A DNA stretch of 64,000 nucleotides from Treponema rectale (GCF_014202035.1 NZ_JACHFR010000003.1:124001-188000); one strand, 5' to 3'. Positions 35,764 to 45,302 are shown, counted from the first letter of the stretch. Notes: generated by a model from the sequence alone, not told the origin. A program made the numbers and translations.

Positions 35764-38631
35764 ATGAAAACAAAAAGATTTTTTATGGCAGCTTTTTTTT
35801 GCCTTGTATCAGTATTTGTTTATGCCCGGTCAACTCCTGTAAAAGGATTGTCTGAATATACCCTGGATAACGGACTGCAGGTTTTTGTTGCAGAAAATCA
35901 TACGGTTCCTCTGGTATATATTGAAATTGCAGTAAGAAGCGGAGCTGTGGATCAGACTCCTGAGAGCGCAGGACTTTTTCATCTGTATGAGCACATGATG
36001 TTTAAGGGTAATGCCCTTTATAACGATGCTGCGGCTGTAAAGAAGGCAATGTCTGACCTGGGAGTTACCCAGTGGAACGGAACAACAGGAATTAACCGCG
36101 TCAATTATTTTTTTACTGTTCCTTCTGACCGGATTGAAGAGGGAATGGCTTTCTGGAATGCTGCCATACGTTTTCCTCTGATGGACAGAACGGAATTTGA
36201 AAATGAAAAGAAAGTTGTTCTTGCAGAAATTGAGGGAGATCAGGCAGAGTCTTCCCATAAACTTTTTAATTATTTTATCAGCACTTTTTTTGAAGATGCT
36301 CCCTACAGGCTTGATGCAGGCGGTTCTTTTGAGGCTGTAAGGAATGCAACTGTTGAACAGCTCCTTGAGATAAAAAACAGATATTATATTCCGTCAAATG
36401 CAGCTCTTTTTATCGGCGGAGATGTAAATCCGGAGGAAGTTCATGTTCTTGCAGAAAAAATTTTCGGCACCTGGAATAATAACGGTGTAAAAAATGAAAA
36501 AAGAGCACAGCAGAATGTAAATCCTTTCCCTGTGATGAAAAAGGCTGTAATGAGCTATGACTCCCTTTCTTCTCAGTTTGTAAACTATCAGCTTTCTTTC
36601 AGGGGGCCTGACACTGATTACGAAATTGAAGATACCTATGCTGCGGATTATATTCTTACACTTCTTGAAAAACCTTCCGGCAGCTACGTTCAGTCACTTA
36701 TAAATGACAAAAACATGCAGATACCGGGTCCTGAATATGTCAGCGCTTCCTATCAGACGACAAGGGCAAACGGAACTTTTGATTTTTCAGCCATGTCTTA
36801 TACTCCGGAAGGTAATATAGCGGAAAATGCCCTGTATTTCAGTAAAACCGTTACGGAAAAGGTCCTGCCTGAACTCTACGGTGATAAGAGTCTGTTCTCA
36901 AAGGCTCAGGTAAAGGAGATTGCAGAAAATATTGCAGATTCCAGGCTGCTGTCTGAAGAAACTGCAGAGGGGCTGCTTTCAAATTTAAGTTTCTGGTGGA
37001 GCATTGTCCCTGTTGATTATTATTACCAGTACAGCAAAAAGCTTCAGAAGGTTTCCTGGCAGGATGCGCAGCATTTTATAAAAAAATATTTCTATGAAAG
37101 AAATCCGATGCTTCTTGTTCTTGTAAACCCTGAAGTTTATGAAGCTCATAAGGCAGATTTTGAAAAAGCCGGCTTTGAAACGATAGACGGAGAAAAAAAC
37201 GTATGGTGGAAGTCCGGAAAATATTCAGCAGAGTCAGATGTTTCATTTCATTCCCTTCAGACGGTTTCTGAGGAAGTGTATTTTCCCGTAAAAAAAGAAA
37301 GCCTGCAGAAAAAAACGGAAGCTTCGGCAGTTACGGTAAAGAATCTCAGTAACGGAATACCTGTATATTTTGTAAAAGGCAGCGGATCTTCCTGCGTAAG
37401 CGTAAATCTTGGCCTTAAAGGAGGTGTAGCCCGCCTTGAACGCTCAACTTCAGGTCTGGAAAAGGCTTTGTGCGAGCTTCTGTCCATGAGTTCTCAAAAT
37501 TATTCAGCTTATGAAAGGTCTCTCCTTGCCTATAAAACAAAAGGCTCTCTTTCCTGCAGCAGTTACATGACTGGAAGTGTCCTGAGCATGAACTGTCTTT
37601 CAAAATATTTTGATACAGTTTTTGACGTTTATGCGGACAGTATCTTGAATCCTGATTTTAATGAAACTGAATTAAAAAAACTTTATGCCGGATACGAAAA
37701 CGGAGTTCATCAGGAAAGCGTGGAACCTGTTCAGCAGCTTTATAAAAAGATTAATGATTATATGTTTGCAGGCCATCCTTATGACGTCAGAAGCTATGTT
37801 ACGGATTTTTCACTGGAAGGAATTACCCTGGACAACATGAAGAATCTCTACGCCCAGGTTTTTGTTCCTGAAAACATGTTTTTCCTTGTCAGCGGTGATG
37901 TAAAAGAAAAGACCGTACTCAAAAAACTTGACTCTTCCTTTGGAAAAATAAAGGGTACCGGTAAAAAAACTGCTGAGAACGGTGAAATTCCGCCTTTAAC
38001 CATAAAATCCGGAGAAAGCATTGTAGTTAAAAATGAAAATGCCCGCGGAACTGCATATATTGGAAGGGTTTTCGTGTCTCCTCCAAATACCTCAGAGGAT
38101 TATCCTGCTGCCCTGATTGCTTCCGCCGTATATAATGACCAGCTTTTTAATTCTGTCAGGATTGCAAGAAGTGTCTGCTATACCCCTTCTACAATGGTTG
38201 TAGGGTCAAAGGCACCTTACGGAATGGAATTTTTATTTAAAGTCTCTGATTTTAAGGGATTTAAAAAGGCTCTGGATGAGGCACGGGAATACCTGAAGAA
38301 AGGCCTTGTCATAACCGGAACTGATGAAAAGGGCATTTATGTAACCGAACCTCTTGAAAACATGCTGGAAAGCTATAAAAACAAGTATATTAATTCTACT
38401 TTCCATCAGAAACAGACTCCTTCCGCTGCTTCACAGGAACTTGCCTATAATATCCTTCAGTTTGATGATGCCGGACACAGCCTTAAGCTGCTGGATATGG
38501 TAAGGTCTCTGACTGCGGAACAGGTTCAGTCCGTATTCATCAGGTACTGGGGGGCTGAAGCGGATAAATGGTTTGCCGTATGTGACCCTTCTGAAGCTGA
38601 AATCATAAAGTCGGTCCTTAATTCAAAATAG
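35764..38631 (+). CDS. M16-family zinc metalloprotease, exported
   Basis: 955 residues, two tandem M16 halves as in long insulinase-type or pitrilysin-like proteins. Signal peptide to about residue 21 (VYARS). The inverted zinc motif HLYEH (H73, E76, H77) is in the first half, with the distal Glu in VVLAEIEGD (about 154). The second half (from about 520) lacks HxxEH, as usual for the non-catalytic partner domain. It should degrade peptides in the periplasm or at the surface. It has a leaderless-type promoter at 35749-35757. Confidence 0.9.
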   Translation: MKTKRFFMAAFFCLVSVFVYARSTPVKGLSEYTLDNGLQVFVAENHTVPLVYIEIAVRSGAVDQTPESAGLFHLYEHMMFKGNALYNDAAAVKKAMSDLGVTQWNGTTGINRVNYFFTVPSDRIEEGMAFWNAAIRFPLMDRTEFENEKKVVLAEIEGDQAESSHKLFNYFISTFFEDAPYRLDAGGSFEAVRNATVEQLLEIKNRYYIPSNAALFIGGDVNPEEVHVLAEKIFGTWNNNGVKNEKRAQQNVNPFPVMKKAVMSYDSLSSQFVNYQLSFRGPDTDYEIEDTYAADYILTLLEKPSGSYVQSLINDKNMQIPGPEYVSASYQTTRANGTFDFSAMSYTPEGNIAENALYFSKTVTEKVLPELYGDKSLFSKAQVKEIAENIADSRLLSEETAEGLLSNLSFWWSIVPVDYYYQYSKKLQKVSWQDAQHFIKKYFYERNPMLLVLVNPEVYEAHKADFEKAGFETIDGEKNVWWKSGKYSAESDVSFHSLQTVSEEVYFPVKKESLQKKTEASAVTVKNLSNGIPVYFVKGSGSSCVSVNLGLKGGVARLERSTSGLEKALCELLSMSSQNYSAYERSLLAYKTKGSLSCSSYMTGSVLSMNCLSKYFDTVFDVYADSILNPDFNETELKKLYAGYENGVHQESVEPVQQLYKKINDYMFAGHPYDVRSYVTDFSLEGITLDNMKNLYAQVFVPENMFFLVSGDVKEKTVLKKLDSSFGKIKGTGKKTAENGEIPPLTIKSGESIVVKNENARGTAYIGRVFVSPPNTSEDYPAALIASAVYNDQLFNSVRIARSVCYTPSTMVVGSKAPYGMEFLFKVSDFKGFKKALDEAREYLKKGLVITGTDEKGIYVTEPLENMLESYKNKYINSTFHQKQTPSAASQELAYNILQFDDAGHSLKLLDMVRSLTAEQVQSVFIRYWGAEADKWFAVCDPSEAEIIKSVLNSK

Positions 38632-38633
38632 AA

Positions 38634-38663
38634 TTAGACTTTTATATGAATATTCGGTATATT
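38634..38663 (+). promoter_or_regulatory. clpP promoter
   Basis: TTAGAC (38634-38639), 18-bp spacer, TATATT (38658-38663); the clpP Shine-Dalgarno AGGAG lies just before the ATG at 38708. Confidence 0.55.
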
Positions 38664-38707
38664 AAAGGCAGTAAAATTAAAAATGCACTTATTTAACAGG
38701 AGAAAAA

Positions 38708-39316
38708 ATGAAAAGTTACATGAAGATTGTTTGTGACGATGAAGAAAAAGAGGATAAAAAGAAAGAAAAAGGTGCAGATCCTCTTACAGAAAAATTCCTT
38801 AAGACTCGTCAGGTTCTTCTTAGCGGTGAAATCAACGAAGAAATGGCAGACGGAATCATCCGTCAGCTTTTGATTCTGGATGCAGATAATTCTGATCCGA
38901 TCTATATTTATATTGATAGCCCTGGCGGTGATGTTGATGCCGGATATGCTATTTTTGACACTATCCGCTTCCTTAATTCACCGGTTTATACAATCGGTAT
39001 GGGACTTGTTGCAAGCGCAGCTTCCCTTATTCTTCTTGCTTCTCCAAAAGAGCGCCGTATCGGATTTCCTAACAGTCATTACCTCATTCATCAGCCTCTT
39101 AGCCGCATGAGTGGTGTTGCAACGGATATAGAGATTCATGCAGCAGAAATGGCAAAGACTAAGGCAAAAATTAATGCCCTGATAGCTCAGGAAACAGGTA
39201 CTGCCCTTGAAAAAGTAGAAAAGGATACTGACCGTGACTACTGGCTTAATGCAGAAGAATCTGTTGCCTATGGTCTTATAAGTAAAGTTATTACAAAACG
39301 CAGTGAGCTTGCCTGA
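38708..39316 (+). CDS. clpP: ClpP-family protease subunit with charged N-terminal extension
   Basis: 202 residues. The ClpP fold is evident: DSPGGDVDAGYAI, nucleophile S103 in GLVASAASL, H128 in HYLIHQP, and D177 in DRDYWLNAEES. It should form the proteolytic chamber fed by ClpX/ClpA. The motif around the serine (ASAAS rather than the usual ASMAA/ASMGA) and the first 30 residues (DDEEKEDKKKEKG, highly charged) differ from housekeeping ClpP, so it may be a second, specialised ClpP. No clpX is adjacent. It leads a four-gene cluster: its stop overlaps the GNAT start by one base (TGATG). Confidence 0.9.
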   Translation: MKSYMKIVCDDEEKEDKKKEKGADPLTEKFLKTRQVLLSGEINEEMADGIIRQLLILDADNSDPIYIYIDSPGGDVDAGYAIFDTIRFLNSPVYTIGMGLVASAASLILLASPKERRIGFPNSHYLIHQPLSRMSGVATDIEIHAAEMAKTKAKINALIAQETGTALEKVEKDTDRDYWLNAEESVAYGLISKVITKRSELA

Positions 39317-40224
39317 TGACATTTGAACTTACAGATTCCCTGGAATCATCTATTATTTTTTACATGGAAAATCAAACGGATGTTTTTGTGGTAGATGCTT
39401 CTGGTCAGTCTGTCGTTCCTTTAAAGGAAACCGGCCTGGACTGTGCGGATGAGGATTTATATTATTCTCTTCCGGAATGGTCTTCAAAGGACGGTTTTGA
39501 GCTGCTTTCTGAGTTTACAAATAATCTGCATGCGCCTGTTGCTAGAGAAAGCCTTAAGCGCGTTCTTTCAGGCGGAAGGGGGGTGTTCAGGAATTTTAAG
39601 AAAGTTATAAAAGATTTTCCGGAAGTTGAGCGTCAGTGGCACTTTTATAAGAATAAAAGCATGAGCCTTCGTATCAGCGGATGGTATAACGTTTTACGTG
39701 AATCCTGGGGGCTGGAAAAACTTGAACTCCCTGAAGAGACTGAAACCGAAGATCTTGTAAACAGTGATTTTATTGTCCGTCCTTATGATTTTTCGGTGGA
39801 TTCTGAAAATTTGGATTACGGAGAACAGTGTCTGAAACAGCAGTTTGCACAGAGTTTGGAAAATCCGGTACTTGGAGAAACGGCTGCATATTTGTCAGGG
39901 ATGTGTAATCCCGTACCTGCAGAAAACAGACAGGGCTTTGTATGCTGTACACAGGACGGAGAGTTTGTAGGCTGTGCCCTATATGGATATGTTTCAGAAA
40001 ATTTGCACACTTCAGTTTATCTGACTGATCTGTTTGTTTTTGAGAATTACCGTGGTTTGGGAATCGGAACTGAGCTTCTTTCTAAGTGTCTTGATTCCCT
40101 TAGAAAAAACGGAATTCAGTGGGTCCTTTTTTTTAATATGGTTGTGACCCCGCCGCTGGAACTTTTACTAACCCGGTGTGAATTTAAGAAACTGGGAGCC
40201 GGTTACGCGGTAAAATTGTTTTAA
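39316..40224 (+). CDS. GNAT-family N-acetyltransferase with N-terminal extension
   Basis: 302 residues. The last 100 carry the GNAT fold: LTDLFVFENYRGLGIGTELLSKCLDSLRKN contains the acetyl-CoA loop (motif A, R/Q-x-x-G-x-G/A = YRGLGIGTE). The first 150 residues, including a positively charged segment (ERQWHFYKNKSMSLRISGWY), resemble no known domain. The acceptor is unknown. It overlaps clpP by one base and the stop of this gene (TAA 40222-40224) abuts the Shine-Dalgarno of the RNA-binding gene, so all are one transcription unit. Confidence 0.8.
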   Translation: MTFELTDSLESSIIFYMENQTDVFVVDASGQSVVPLKETGLDCADEDLYYSLPEWSSKDGFELLSEFTNNLHAPVARESLKRVLSGGRGVFRNFKKVIKDFPEVERQWHFYKNKSMSLRISGWYNVLRESWGLEKLELPEETETEDLVNSDFIVRPYDFSVDSENLDYGEQCLKQQFAQSLENPVLGETAAYLSGMCNPVPAENRQGFVCCTQDGEFVGCALYGYVSENLHTSVYLTDLFVFENYRGLGIGTELLSKCLDSLRKNGIQWVLFFNMVVTPPLELLLTRCEFKKLGAGYAVKLF

Positions 40225-40235
40225 TGGAGTTAAAA

Positions 40236-41054
40236 ATGGCTTTTAATCGTGGAAATGGATTTATTGTGAATGAAGAACAGATTACTGCTTTACTGGAAGA
40301 TACTTTGAAATCTGTGGAGAGTGCCGGAGAAGAGGATATTAAGGCCCTTAATGCCATCAAGAAACTTTTTAAGAAAGTTCCTTTCTCACGCAGAAAGTAT
40401 GTTACAGCCATGCTTGTAAAGCAGGCAATTCTCAGCGGAAGAGGAGGACGGTTTGCTCATAAGGATGACCGCCGCAACCGCTATGAACAGCATGGAGAAA
40501 CTTCCCGTGCAAAGTTTGATTCTGCTTCAGGAGAAAAATTTGAAAGAGCTCCAAGAGTAAGAATTGATAAAGATGTTTCTACATCTATTTTTATCAGCAT
40601 CGGTAAGTATTCTCATGTATACAAGAAAGATATCGTAGGAATTCTTGTAAGTGTTGCTCATCTTGATCATGACCGTATCGGTGACATCAGGCTTTTCCCT
40701 AAGTATTCTTTTGTTCAGCTTTATAAAGAAGACTGCAAGAAAGTAATTGATGCACTTAATGGATATGAATACCGCGGAAGAAAACTTTCTGTTGACTATG
40801 CACAGCAGAAGGGTGAAGAAGCTGCTGCTGAATATTCAGAAACTGCTGCAGAAGAAAAAATTCCTGAAAACGTAACTAATTTTGGTCATGGTACAGTTTC
40901 AGAATCTTCTGAATCAGATAAAATTGCTGCAGAACAGACAGCTTTTGCTGCTTCAATGGCAAGCGCACCTGTAGAAGAATCGGTTGCTCCTTATTCAGAA
41001 ACAACTGATGACGGACAGGTAAAGTCTCACTTTGGTGATGGTGCTGCATATTGA
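40236..41054 (+). CDS. DbpA-like RNA-binding domain protein
   Basis: 272 residues from the ATG at 40236, with GGAG (40226-40229) six bases upstream; a nearer ATG at 40224 overlaps the preceding stop. A helical N-terminus (1-85), a basic Arg-rich linker (GRGGRFAHKDDRRNRYEQHG) and then the DbpA RNA-binding domain (about 105-188: STSIFISIGKYSHVYKKDIVGI through RKLSVDYAQQ), elsewhere the C-terminal module of DEAD-box helicases that binds 23S rRNA. Here there is no helicase domain, so it is a stand-alone RNA binder. The last 80 residues are acidic and Ala/Glu/Ser-rich. Confidence 0.85.
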   Translation: MAFNRGNGFIVNEEQITALLEDTLKSVESAGEEDIKALNAIKKLFKKVPFSRRKYVTAMLVKQAILSGRGGRFAHKDDRRNRYEQHGETSRAKFDSASGEKFERAPRVRIDKDVSTSIFISIGKYSHVYKKDIVGILVSVAHLDHDRIGDIRLFPKYSFVQLYKEDCKKVIDALNGYEYRGRKLSVDYAQQKGEEAAAEYSETAAEEKIPENVTNFGHGTVSESSESDKIAAEQTAFAASMASAPVEESVAPYSETTDDGQVKSHFGDGAAY

Positions 41055-41767
41055 TCAGTGTAATTCATACAGGGCCCTACGGAGTTAATACTTTAATAGT
41101 ACCTCTGTCGGGGCCTTATGTTTTTGTTGTAGATCCGGCATGCTGTTCTCAGTGCGGAGACGAGCGTGCCGTTACTTCATTCTTAAAAAATAATTCCTAT
41201 ATTCCCCTCGCTTTTATACTTACTCACGGTCATTATGATCATGTTGCCGGTCTTCCGGTGATGAAGGAAGCTTATCCTGATGTTCCTGTACTTATTCATG
41301 AAAAAGACAGGGAGCGCATCGGTAAATCGGGTTTTGATTTTCAGTCAGCAGATATTGCAGCAGCCGGACTGTCTTCTCTTGCTGAAGTTTACAAAAACCT
41401 TCCTGAAAGTGACGGTAATCTGACTGACGGCAGTAATCTTTACGACTGCTTAAAAGAATCCGGAGTTACTCCAGGTAATGCAGAAGCAGAAGAGGCTTTA
41501 AAAAAGTGGTCTGTTCTATGGACTCCAGGACACACCATGGGGTCTGTCTGTCTTTATAATGAAGAAGCAGAAGAGTTCATTTCTGGTGATACAGTTTTTT
41601 ACGGTGCCTGGGGAAGAACTGATCTTGCCGGCGGCAGTGACTCTCTTATGGCGGACAGCCTGAAAAAAATTTACCGTACTGTTAAGGACTCTGCTCTTGT
41701 TTATCCGGGACATGACTATTGCGGATTTGAGCTTAAGGAGTTTTTTACTTTTTTGAGCCGCTTTTAA
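41051..41767 (+). CDS. metallo-beta-lactamase-fold hydrolase (glyoxalase II-like)
   Basis: 238 residues starting at TTG (41051), which overlaps the preceding stop (TTGA). The binuclear zinc motif THGHYDH (H59, H61, D63, H64) is followed by TPGHTMGS, SGDTVF and YPGHDYC, the normal ligand set of hydroxyacylglutathione-hydrolase-like proteins. It may be a thioester or phosphodiester hydrolase; the substrate is not determined. Last gene of the clpP cluster. It converges with the YfcE-type phosphodiesterase gene with 15 bp between. Confidence 0.88.
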   Translation: MISVIHTGPYGVNTLIVPLSGPYVFVVDPACCSQCGDERAVTSFLKNNSYIPLAFILTHGHYDHVAGLPVMKEAYPDVPVLIHEKDRERIGKSGFDFQSADIAAAGLSSLAEVYKNLPESDGNLTDGSNLYDCLKESGVTPGNAEAEEALKKWSVLWTPGHTMGSVCLYNEEAEEFISGDTVFYGAWGRTDLAGGSDSLMADSLKKIYRTVKDSALVYPGHDYCGFELKEFFTFLSRF

Positions 41768-41782
41768 TTTTCTGAGGCAGGA

Positions 41783-42457
41783 CTACCATATTTCCCGGGG
41801 AATGAACGGTATGTATCCTTTTGCCGTTATCTGATAAAAAGTTACGTCTGCAAAAGAGGAGTTTTTCTTTAATCTCAGCGTGGCAAAGCATGGCGGCTGT
41901 CCTGAACGGGGCAGTGAAATGCTTCCTGGATTTATTACATTTATTTTAGGGGCCTTTAATTCACTGCAGGCTATGTGAGTATGTCCGAAAAGAACGACGT
42001 CTGCATTTTCTGTTTTTGACATTTCTACAAGTTCATCAGAGCCGTAAAAAAGGGAACATCTGTGTCCGTGGGTAAAAAATATATTATGGCCACATACTTT
42101 CATTGTATTTCTTAAAGGACATCTTATGCGGTTTATAGTTTCGGGATTAAGTGCAAAACTGTAGCTGTCACTGTCATTGTTGCCTTCTACAAGACCAATT
42201 ACAGAAGGAACTTTTTCTGCAAATTCTTTGTCAGCAACTGCTTCTTCAAGCAGGTAAATCATGTCACCGCATCCGTCTCCGCAGAATATCATGGCGTCAC
42301 ACTGAGTTCCAAAAGCAGAGGTTATATCAAGAAGTCTGTAGTACTGCCCGTGAGAATCTGACACTATAAGAACTGTGGCTTCGTCTTTTTGTGCCAGAGA
42401 CTCCATTGCCTGTGTATTTCCGATGAGCAGATTAAGCTGTTGTATGAGTGAGTTCAT
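41783..42457 (-). CDS. YfcE/MJ0936-type metallophosphodiesterase
   Basis: 224 residues with the calcineurin-like signature set: SDSHGQYY (D, H), FCGDGCGD (GD), GLVEGNNDSD (GNND), THGHRCSLF and FGHTHIACS. Such proteins hydrolyse phosphodiesters with bound Mn or other metals. A roughly 40-residue helical extension precedes the domain. It overlaps the upstream lipoprotein gene by one base, so it is last in the FecR operon. A link between a phosphodiesterase and the divergent adenylate cyclase is suggestive, but the protein is not recognisably a cyclic-nucleotide enzyme. Confidence 0.88.
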   Translation of the reverse strand: MNSLIQQLNLLIGNTQAMESLAQKDEATVLIVSDSHGQYYRLLDITSAFGTQCDAMIFCGDGCGDMIYLLEEAVADKEFAEKVPSVIGLVEGNNDSDSYSFALNPETINRIRCPLRNTMKVCGHNIFFTHGHRCSLFYGSDELVEMSKTENADVVLFGHTHIACSELKAPKINVINPGSISLPRSGQPPCFATLRLKKNSSFADVTFYQITAKGYIPFIPREIW

Positions 42458-43260
42458 TATAATTCCAGATCAAATTCTTCAGGCAGAACTTCACCGTCAT
42501 TTTTACTCTGTTCTGAATCAGAGCCTTCCGTAACCGGAGCTTTAATAAGAAAGTGGTTCATTGAAGGAATAGGTGCGATAGAATCCACGTAGTGTCTTAC
42601 TGTTCTTGTACCGGTAATATGCTTTACGTTTTCAATAAGATCCCATGATACCGGAAGAACTTCATTAAGCGTTGACATGTATTTTATAGCATTGATGATG
42701 ATTTCTGTCGTTTCTTCATTAGGTCCCTGGTCTACGTCCCTGCCTTCGGTTTCATCCTGAATGGAAAGCTCATATTCCAGGACAATGTTGCTTGTCATTT
42801 CCTGACCAAGAATGCTGTTGTCTGTAGGAAACAGGGAGAAAATATTGTAAGGAATGCCTTCTTCATAGCTGTCCTGAATTGATGATAGCACTTTATGTGT
42901 ATTTGCAGGTGCTCCGAGAATAATGATTCCTTTTATTTTTTTGTCACTTATATAATCAGAAAAATTCCAGATACGGGAATTAAGGTCTTTTTCATAGAAA
43001 ACAGGAAGTATGAGACCGCCGTTTTCTTCAAAACCGAACTTTTCTTCAAGACGGTTAAGAAAAACGGTTTCTTTCTCACTGTCTTCTTCAAAGCCGTGGC
43101 CGAAAAGAATGCAGATGTAACCGTCGTCAGTGTTCCATTCCGGTTCGGCAGGTTCCTGTGCCTGAACTGAAGTATTTTTTTTGTCTGTTTTGCTGCAGCC
43201 GGTAATAATGACTGCAGCCATAATCATAAGCATTTTTAAAATAGTGTTTTTAATTTTCAT
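42457..43260 (-). CDS. lipoprotein of unknown function in FecR operon
   Basis: 267 residues. The lipobox VIITGC lipidates C22. An acidic linker (Gln/Glu/Pro) precedes a Rossmann-like region (ICILFGHGFEEDSE; IKGIIILGAPANTHKVLSSI; GIPYNIFSLFPT), reminiscent of periplasmic ligand-binding folds, and a C-terminal helix-rich part. No family recognised. It starts 11 bp after the FecR gene and overlaps the phosphodiesterase gene by one base. Confidence 0.75.
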   Translation of the reverse strand: MKIKNTILKMLMIMAAVIITGCSKTDKKNTSVQAQEPAEPEWNTDDGYICILFGHGFEEDSEKETVFLNRLEEKFGFEENGGLILPVFYEKDLNSRIWNFSDYISDKKIKGIIILGAPANTHKVLSSIQDSYEEGIPYNIFSLFPTDNSILGQEMTSNIVLEYELSIQDETEGRDVDQGPNEETTEIIINAIKYMSTLNEVLPVSWDLIENVKHITGTRTVRHYVDSIAPIPSMNHFLIKAPVTEGSDSEQSKNDGEVLPEEFDLEL

Positions 43261-43271
43261 TTTGTTTACTC

Positions 43272-44099
43272 TCAGTCTTCAATTGAAACAGTAAATGTTA
43301 CGCTGGTATTTTCAGGAGTAGAATTTGTTCCCTGAATAATGCCTGATGCGGCAGAGGCTGTTGAAGCAGCTTCTGTTTCTGAAGCTTTTGACGTACTTGA
43401 AGTAAGGGTTGTAACTTCCTTAGATTTTTCCTGGGCAGGAGAAGAGAAGGAGGTTCCTGCTGCATTCAGGGTAGAGGTCTGGTTTTCATAGACTGGAACT
43501 CCCTTGACTTCTCCGACTTCTGCAGTAGACGTAAATATCGAAGTTTTCGTTTCTGCTGGTTTTTCTGAATCTGCTTCAGGCTGTACCGGATCTTTATTTT
43601 GTACGGAATCAGATATTTTTTCTGCAATCTCGGCTCTCTTTGATTCTGCAGGACTTAATGCCACGAGACCTTTTGTAACGTGAAGCCTTCCGGATGACAG
43701 AAACTTAAAACTTGTTCCGCGTACAGAAGCGGTTGCAACTGCCGAGCGAACTTTGAATTTGTTGCCGCTTTTTACATCAGACTGAATGGAACCGCTGTCT
43801 ATGAACAGCTGGGTGTTTTCCCTGCCATCCTGTTTTGTCAGTTTTTCAAGAGTAATGCGTGTCATAGGACCGATTGTAAAAGTTGAATTCTGTGAACGTA
43901 TTACGGCTGATGATTTATAGCCTGTAGAAATTACGGTCCCCTGCTCAACAACATCTCCTTTCTGTGCCTGAACCCAGATGCCGCCGTCCTGAAATTCAAC
44001 TTTTCCTGTTGTGGAAACAAAAGTAACATCAAAAGCTGACGCACTTATAACTGAAACAGCTGAAAAAGTAAGAGCTGTAAATAATTTCTTTAATTTCAT
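43272..44099 (-). CDS. FecR-domain exported protein
   Basis: 275 residues. Signal peptide to about residue 22. A FecR domain (about 25-150): WVQAQKGDVVEQGTVISTG, SSAVIRSQNSTFTIGP, LEKLTKQDG, LFIDSGSIQSDVKSGNKF and VRSAVATASVRGTSFKF. The second half is a low-complexity Ser/Thr/Glu tail (about 165-275) likely unstructured or surface-attached. FecR domains occur in transmembrane signalling proteins and, often with CHASE2 cyclases, in spirochaetes and other bacteria. It lacks an anti-sigma domain. It is the third gene of the five-gene operon divergent from the cyclase at 45839. Confidence 0.9.
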   Translation of the reverse strand: MKLKKLFTALTFSAVSVISASAFDVTFVSTTGKVEFQDGGIWVQAQKGDVVEQGTVISTGYKSSAVIRSQNSTFTIGPMTRITLEKLTKQDGRENTQLFIDSGSIQSDVKSGNKFKVRSAVATASVRGTSFKFLSSGRLHVTKGLVALSPAESKRAEIAEKISDSVQNKDPVQPEADSEKPAETKTSIFTSTAEVGEVKGVPVYENQTSTLNAAGTSFSSPAQEKSKEVTTLTSSTSKASETEAASTASAASGIIQGTNSTPENTSVTFTVSIED

Positions 44100-44120
44100 A
44101 TGACCTCCTGAGGAAAAATC

Positions 44121-45302
44121 CTAGAATGCAAGGGTAACTGTAAGTTTTACAGTTGTTTTGTTTTCTTCTTTTTTGTCTGCAATGAAAGTCTGAGCTTCAA
44201 AAGAAACTTCCAGGTCTGAAAATGCCTGATATGTAAATTTTCCGCTTAACTGAGTTCCGCTGTATTTAACTTCCTTTTCAGGGTAATCAAACAGAATGTC
44301 TGCTCCTGCAGCAAGTATTGCTTCCGGTGTAAGTCTTGCGGTACAGCTTAAGCCGCCTTTTATAAGCTCCGTGTATTTTTTTTCTGTTGCATTCAGTCCT
44401 GCTGTTGCAGAAGTAAACGATGCAAAAGGTTTCAGAGAGCCCTGAGATCCAGAAGCGTAGTATCCGTTTAAATTCAGCATGATGTTTTCTGTCGGAAAAA
44501 ACAGGACGCTGAGCTTAGAGAGGTTTGCAGGAGAAAAGTCTCTTTCTTCAGAAAAGAGGAAGGTAGTTCCTGCGTTATAGAAAAGGGAAGAAGAAAGAGG
44601 TCCGTCAAGTATAAAGCTTGCGTAAACCCTTTTGTCATCTTCAGAAGAAATTTTTCCGGGACCTTCCGTATCCATAAAGGCAAAGCATTCTGCCGTAATA
44701 CTCTGGTTAAATAAAAGATAAGGCAGGTTTATGCTTAAGGCTCCTGCAGCATAGGCCGGTGCAAATTCATAAAAATCCTTGTCTTCTGTTCCAAAAGTGC
44801 TTGCAACCGGTGTGAGCATCGTAACAGTCTTTGCATTAAGCAGACCTGTGTAGGCTCCGTAGGCTGAAACAGAAACATAAGGCGAACTGCACTGAAATAA
44901 AAGTCCGTCTGCATTCTGATTATAGATAATTGCAGTTGCATCGGACATAGAAAAGCGGCCTGCTGAAACAGTGATGTTTGTACTTCCTGCCGGAATTATA
45001 GAAGAAAACTTACAGAGCGTAAGGTCAGCCGTAAGTTCCGTGCTGTCTGTTGCAGGATCAGAAAAAGTTCTGTCGTATTCAAAACTGAATAAACCTTCTG
45101 CACTTATGTAAGTCTTTCCTGAATCTGTAAGGGGAAGCCTTAATGAGCCTGAGATGGAATCTTTCTGAATGAGATTCGGCTCAGAAAAATCATTTTCATA
45201 GAAATCAAACTGAGTTTCATTTGAAACGGTTCCTTTTGTTTCAAAGGAAAATGCAGCTGCTGTCAGCATTGATGCTGCCGTAATAAGAATTATTTTTTTC
45301 AT
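44121..45302 (-). CDS. outer-membrane beta-barrel-type protein
   Basis: 393 residues with a signal peptide (MKKIILITAASMLTAAAFSF). The mature chain is dense with alternating strands and short turns (LTADLTLCKFSSIIPAGSTN; VSAGRFSMSDATAIIYNQNADGLLF; ENIMLNLNGYYASGSQ) and ends KTTVKLTVTLAF, the terminal-F strand of outer-membrane barrels. No named family. It lies between the small exported protein and FecR genes, so it may be the envelope partner of the FecR protein. Confidence 0.78.
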   Translation of the reverse strand: MKKIILITAASMLTAAAFSFETKGTVSNETQFDFYENDFSEPNLIQKDSISGSLRLPLTDSGKTYISAEGLFSFEYDRTFSDPATDSTELTADLTLCKFSSIIPAGSTNITVSAGRFSMSDATAIIYNQNADGLLFQCSSPYVSVSAYGAYTGLLNAKTVTMLTPVASTFGTEDKDFYEFAPAYAAGALSINLPYLLFNQSITAECFAFMDTEGPGKISSEDDKRVYASFILDGPLSSSLFYNAGTTFLFSEERDFSPANLSKLSVLFFPTENIMLNLNGYYASGSQGSLKPFASFTSATAGLNATEKKYTELIKGGLSCTARLTPEAILAAGADILFDYPEKEVKYSGTQLSGKFTYQAFSDLEVSFEAQTFIADKKEENKTTVKLTVTLAF

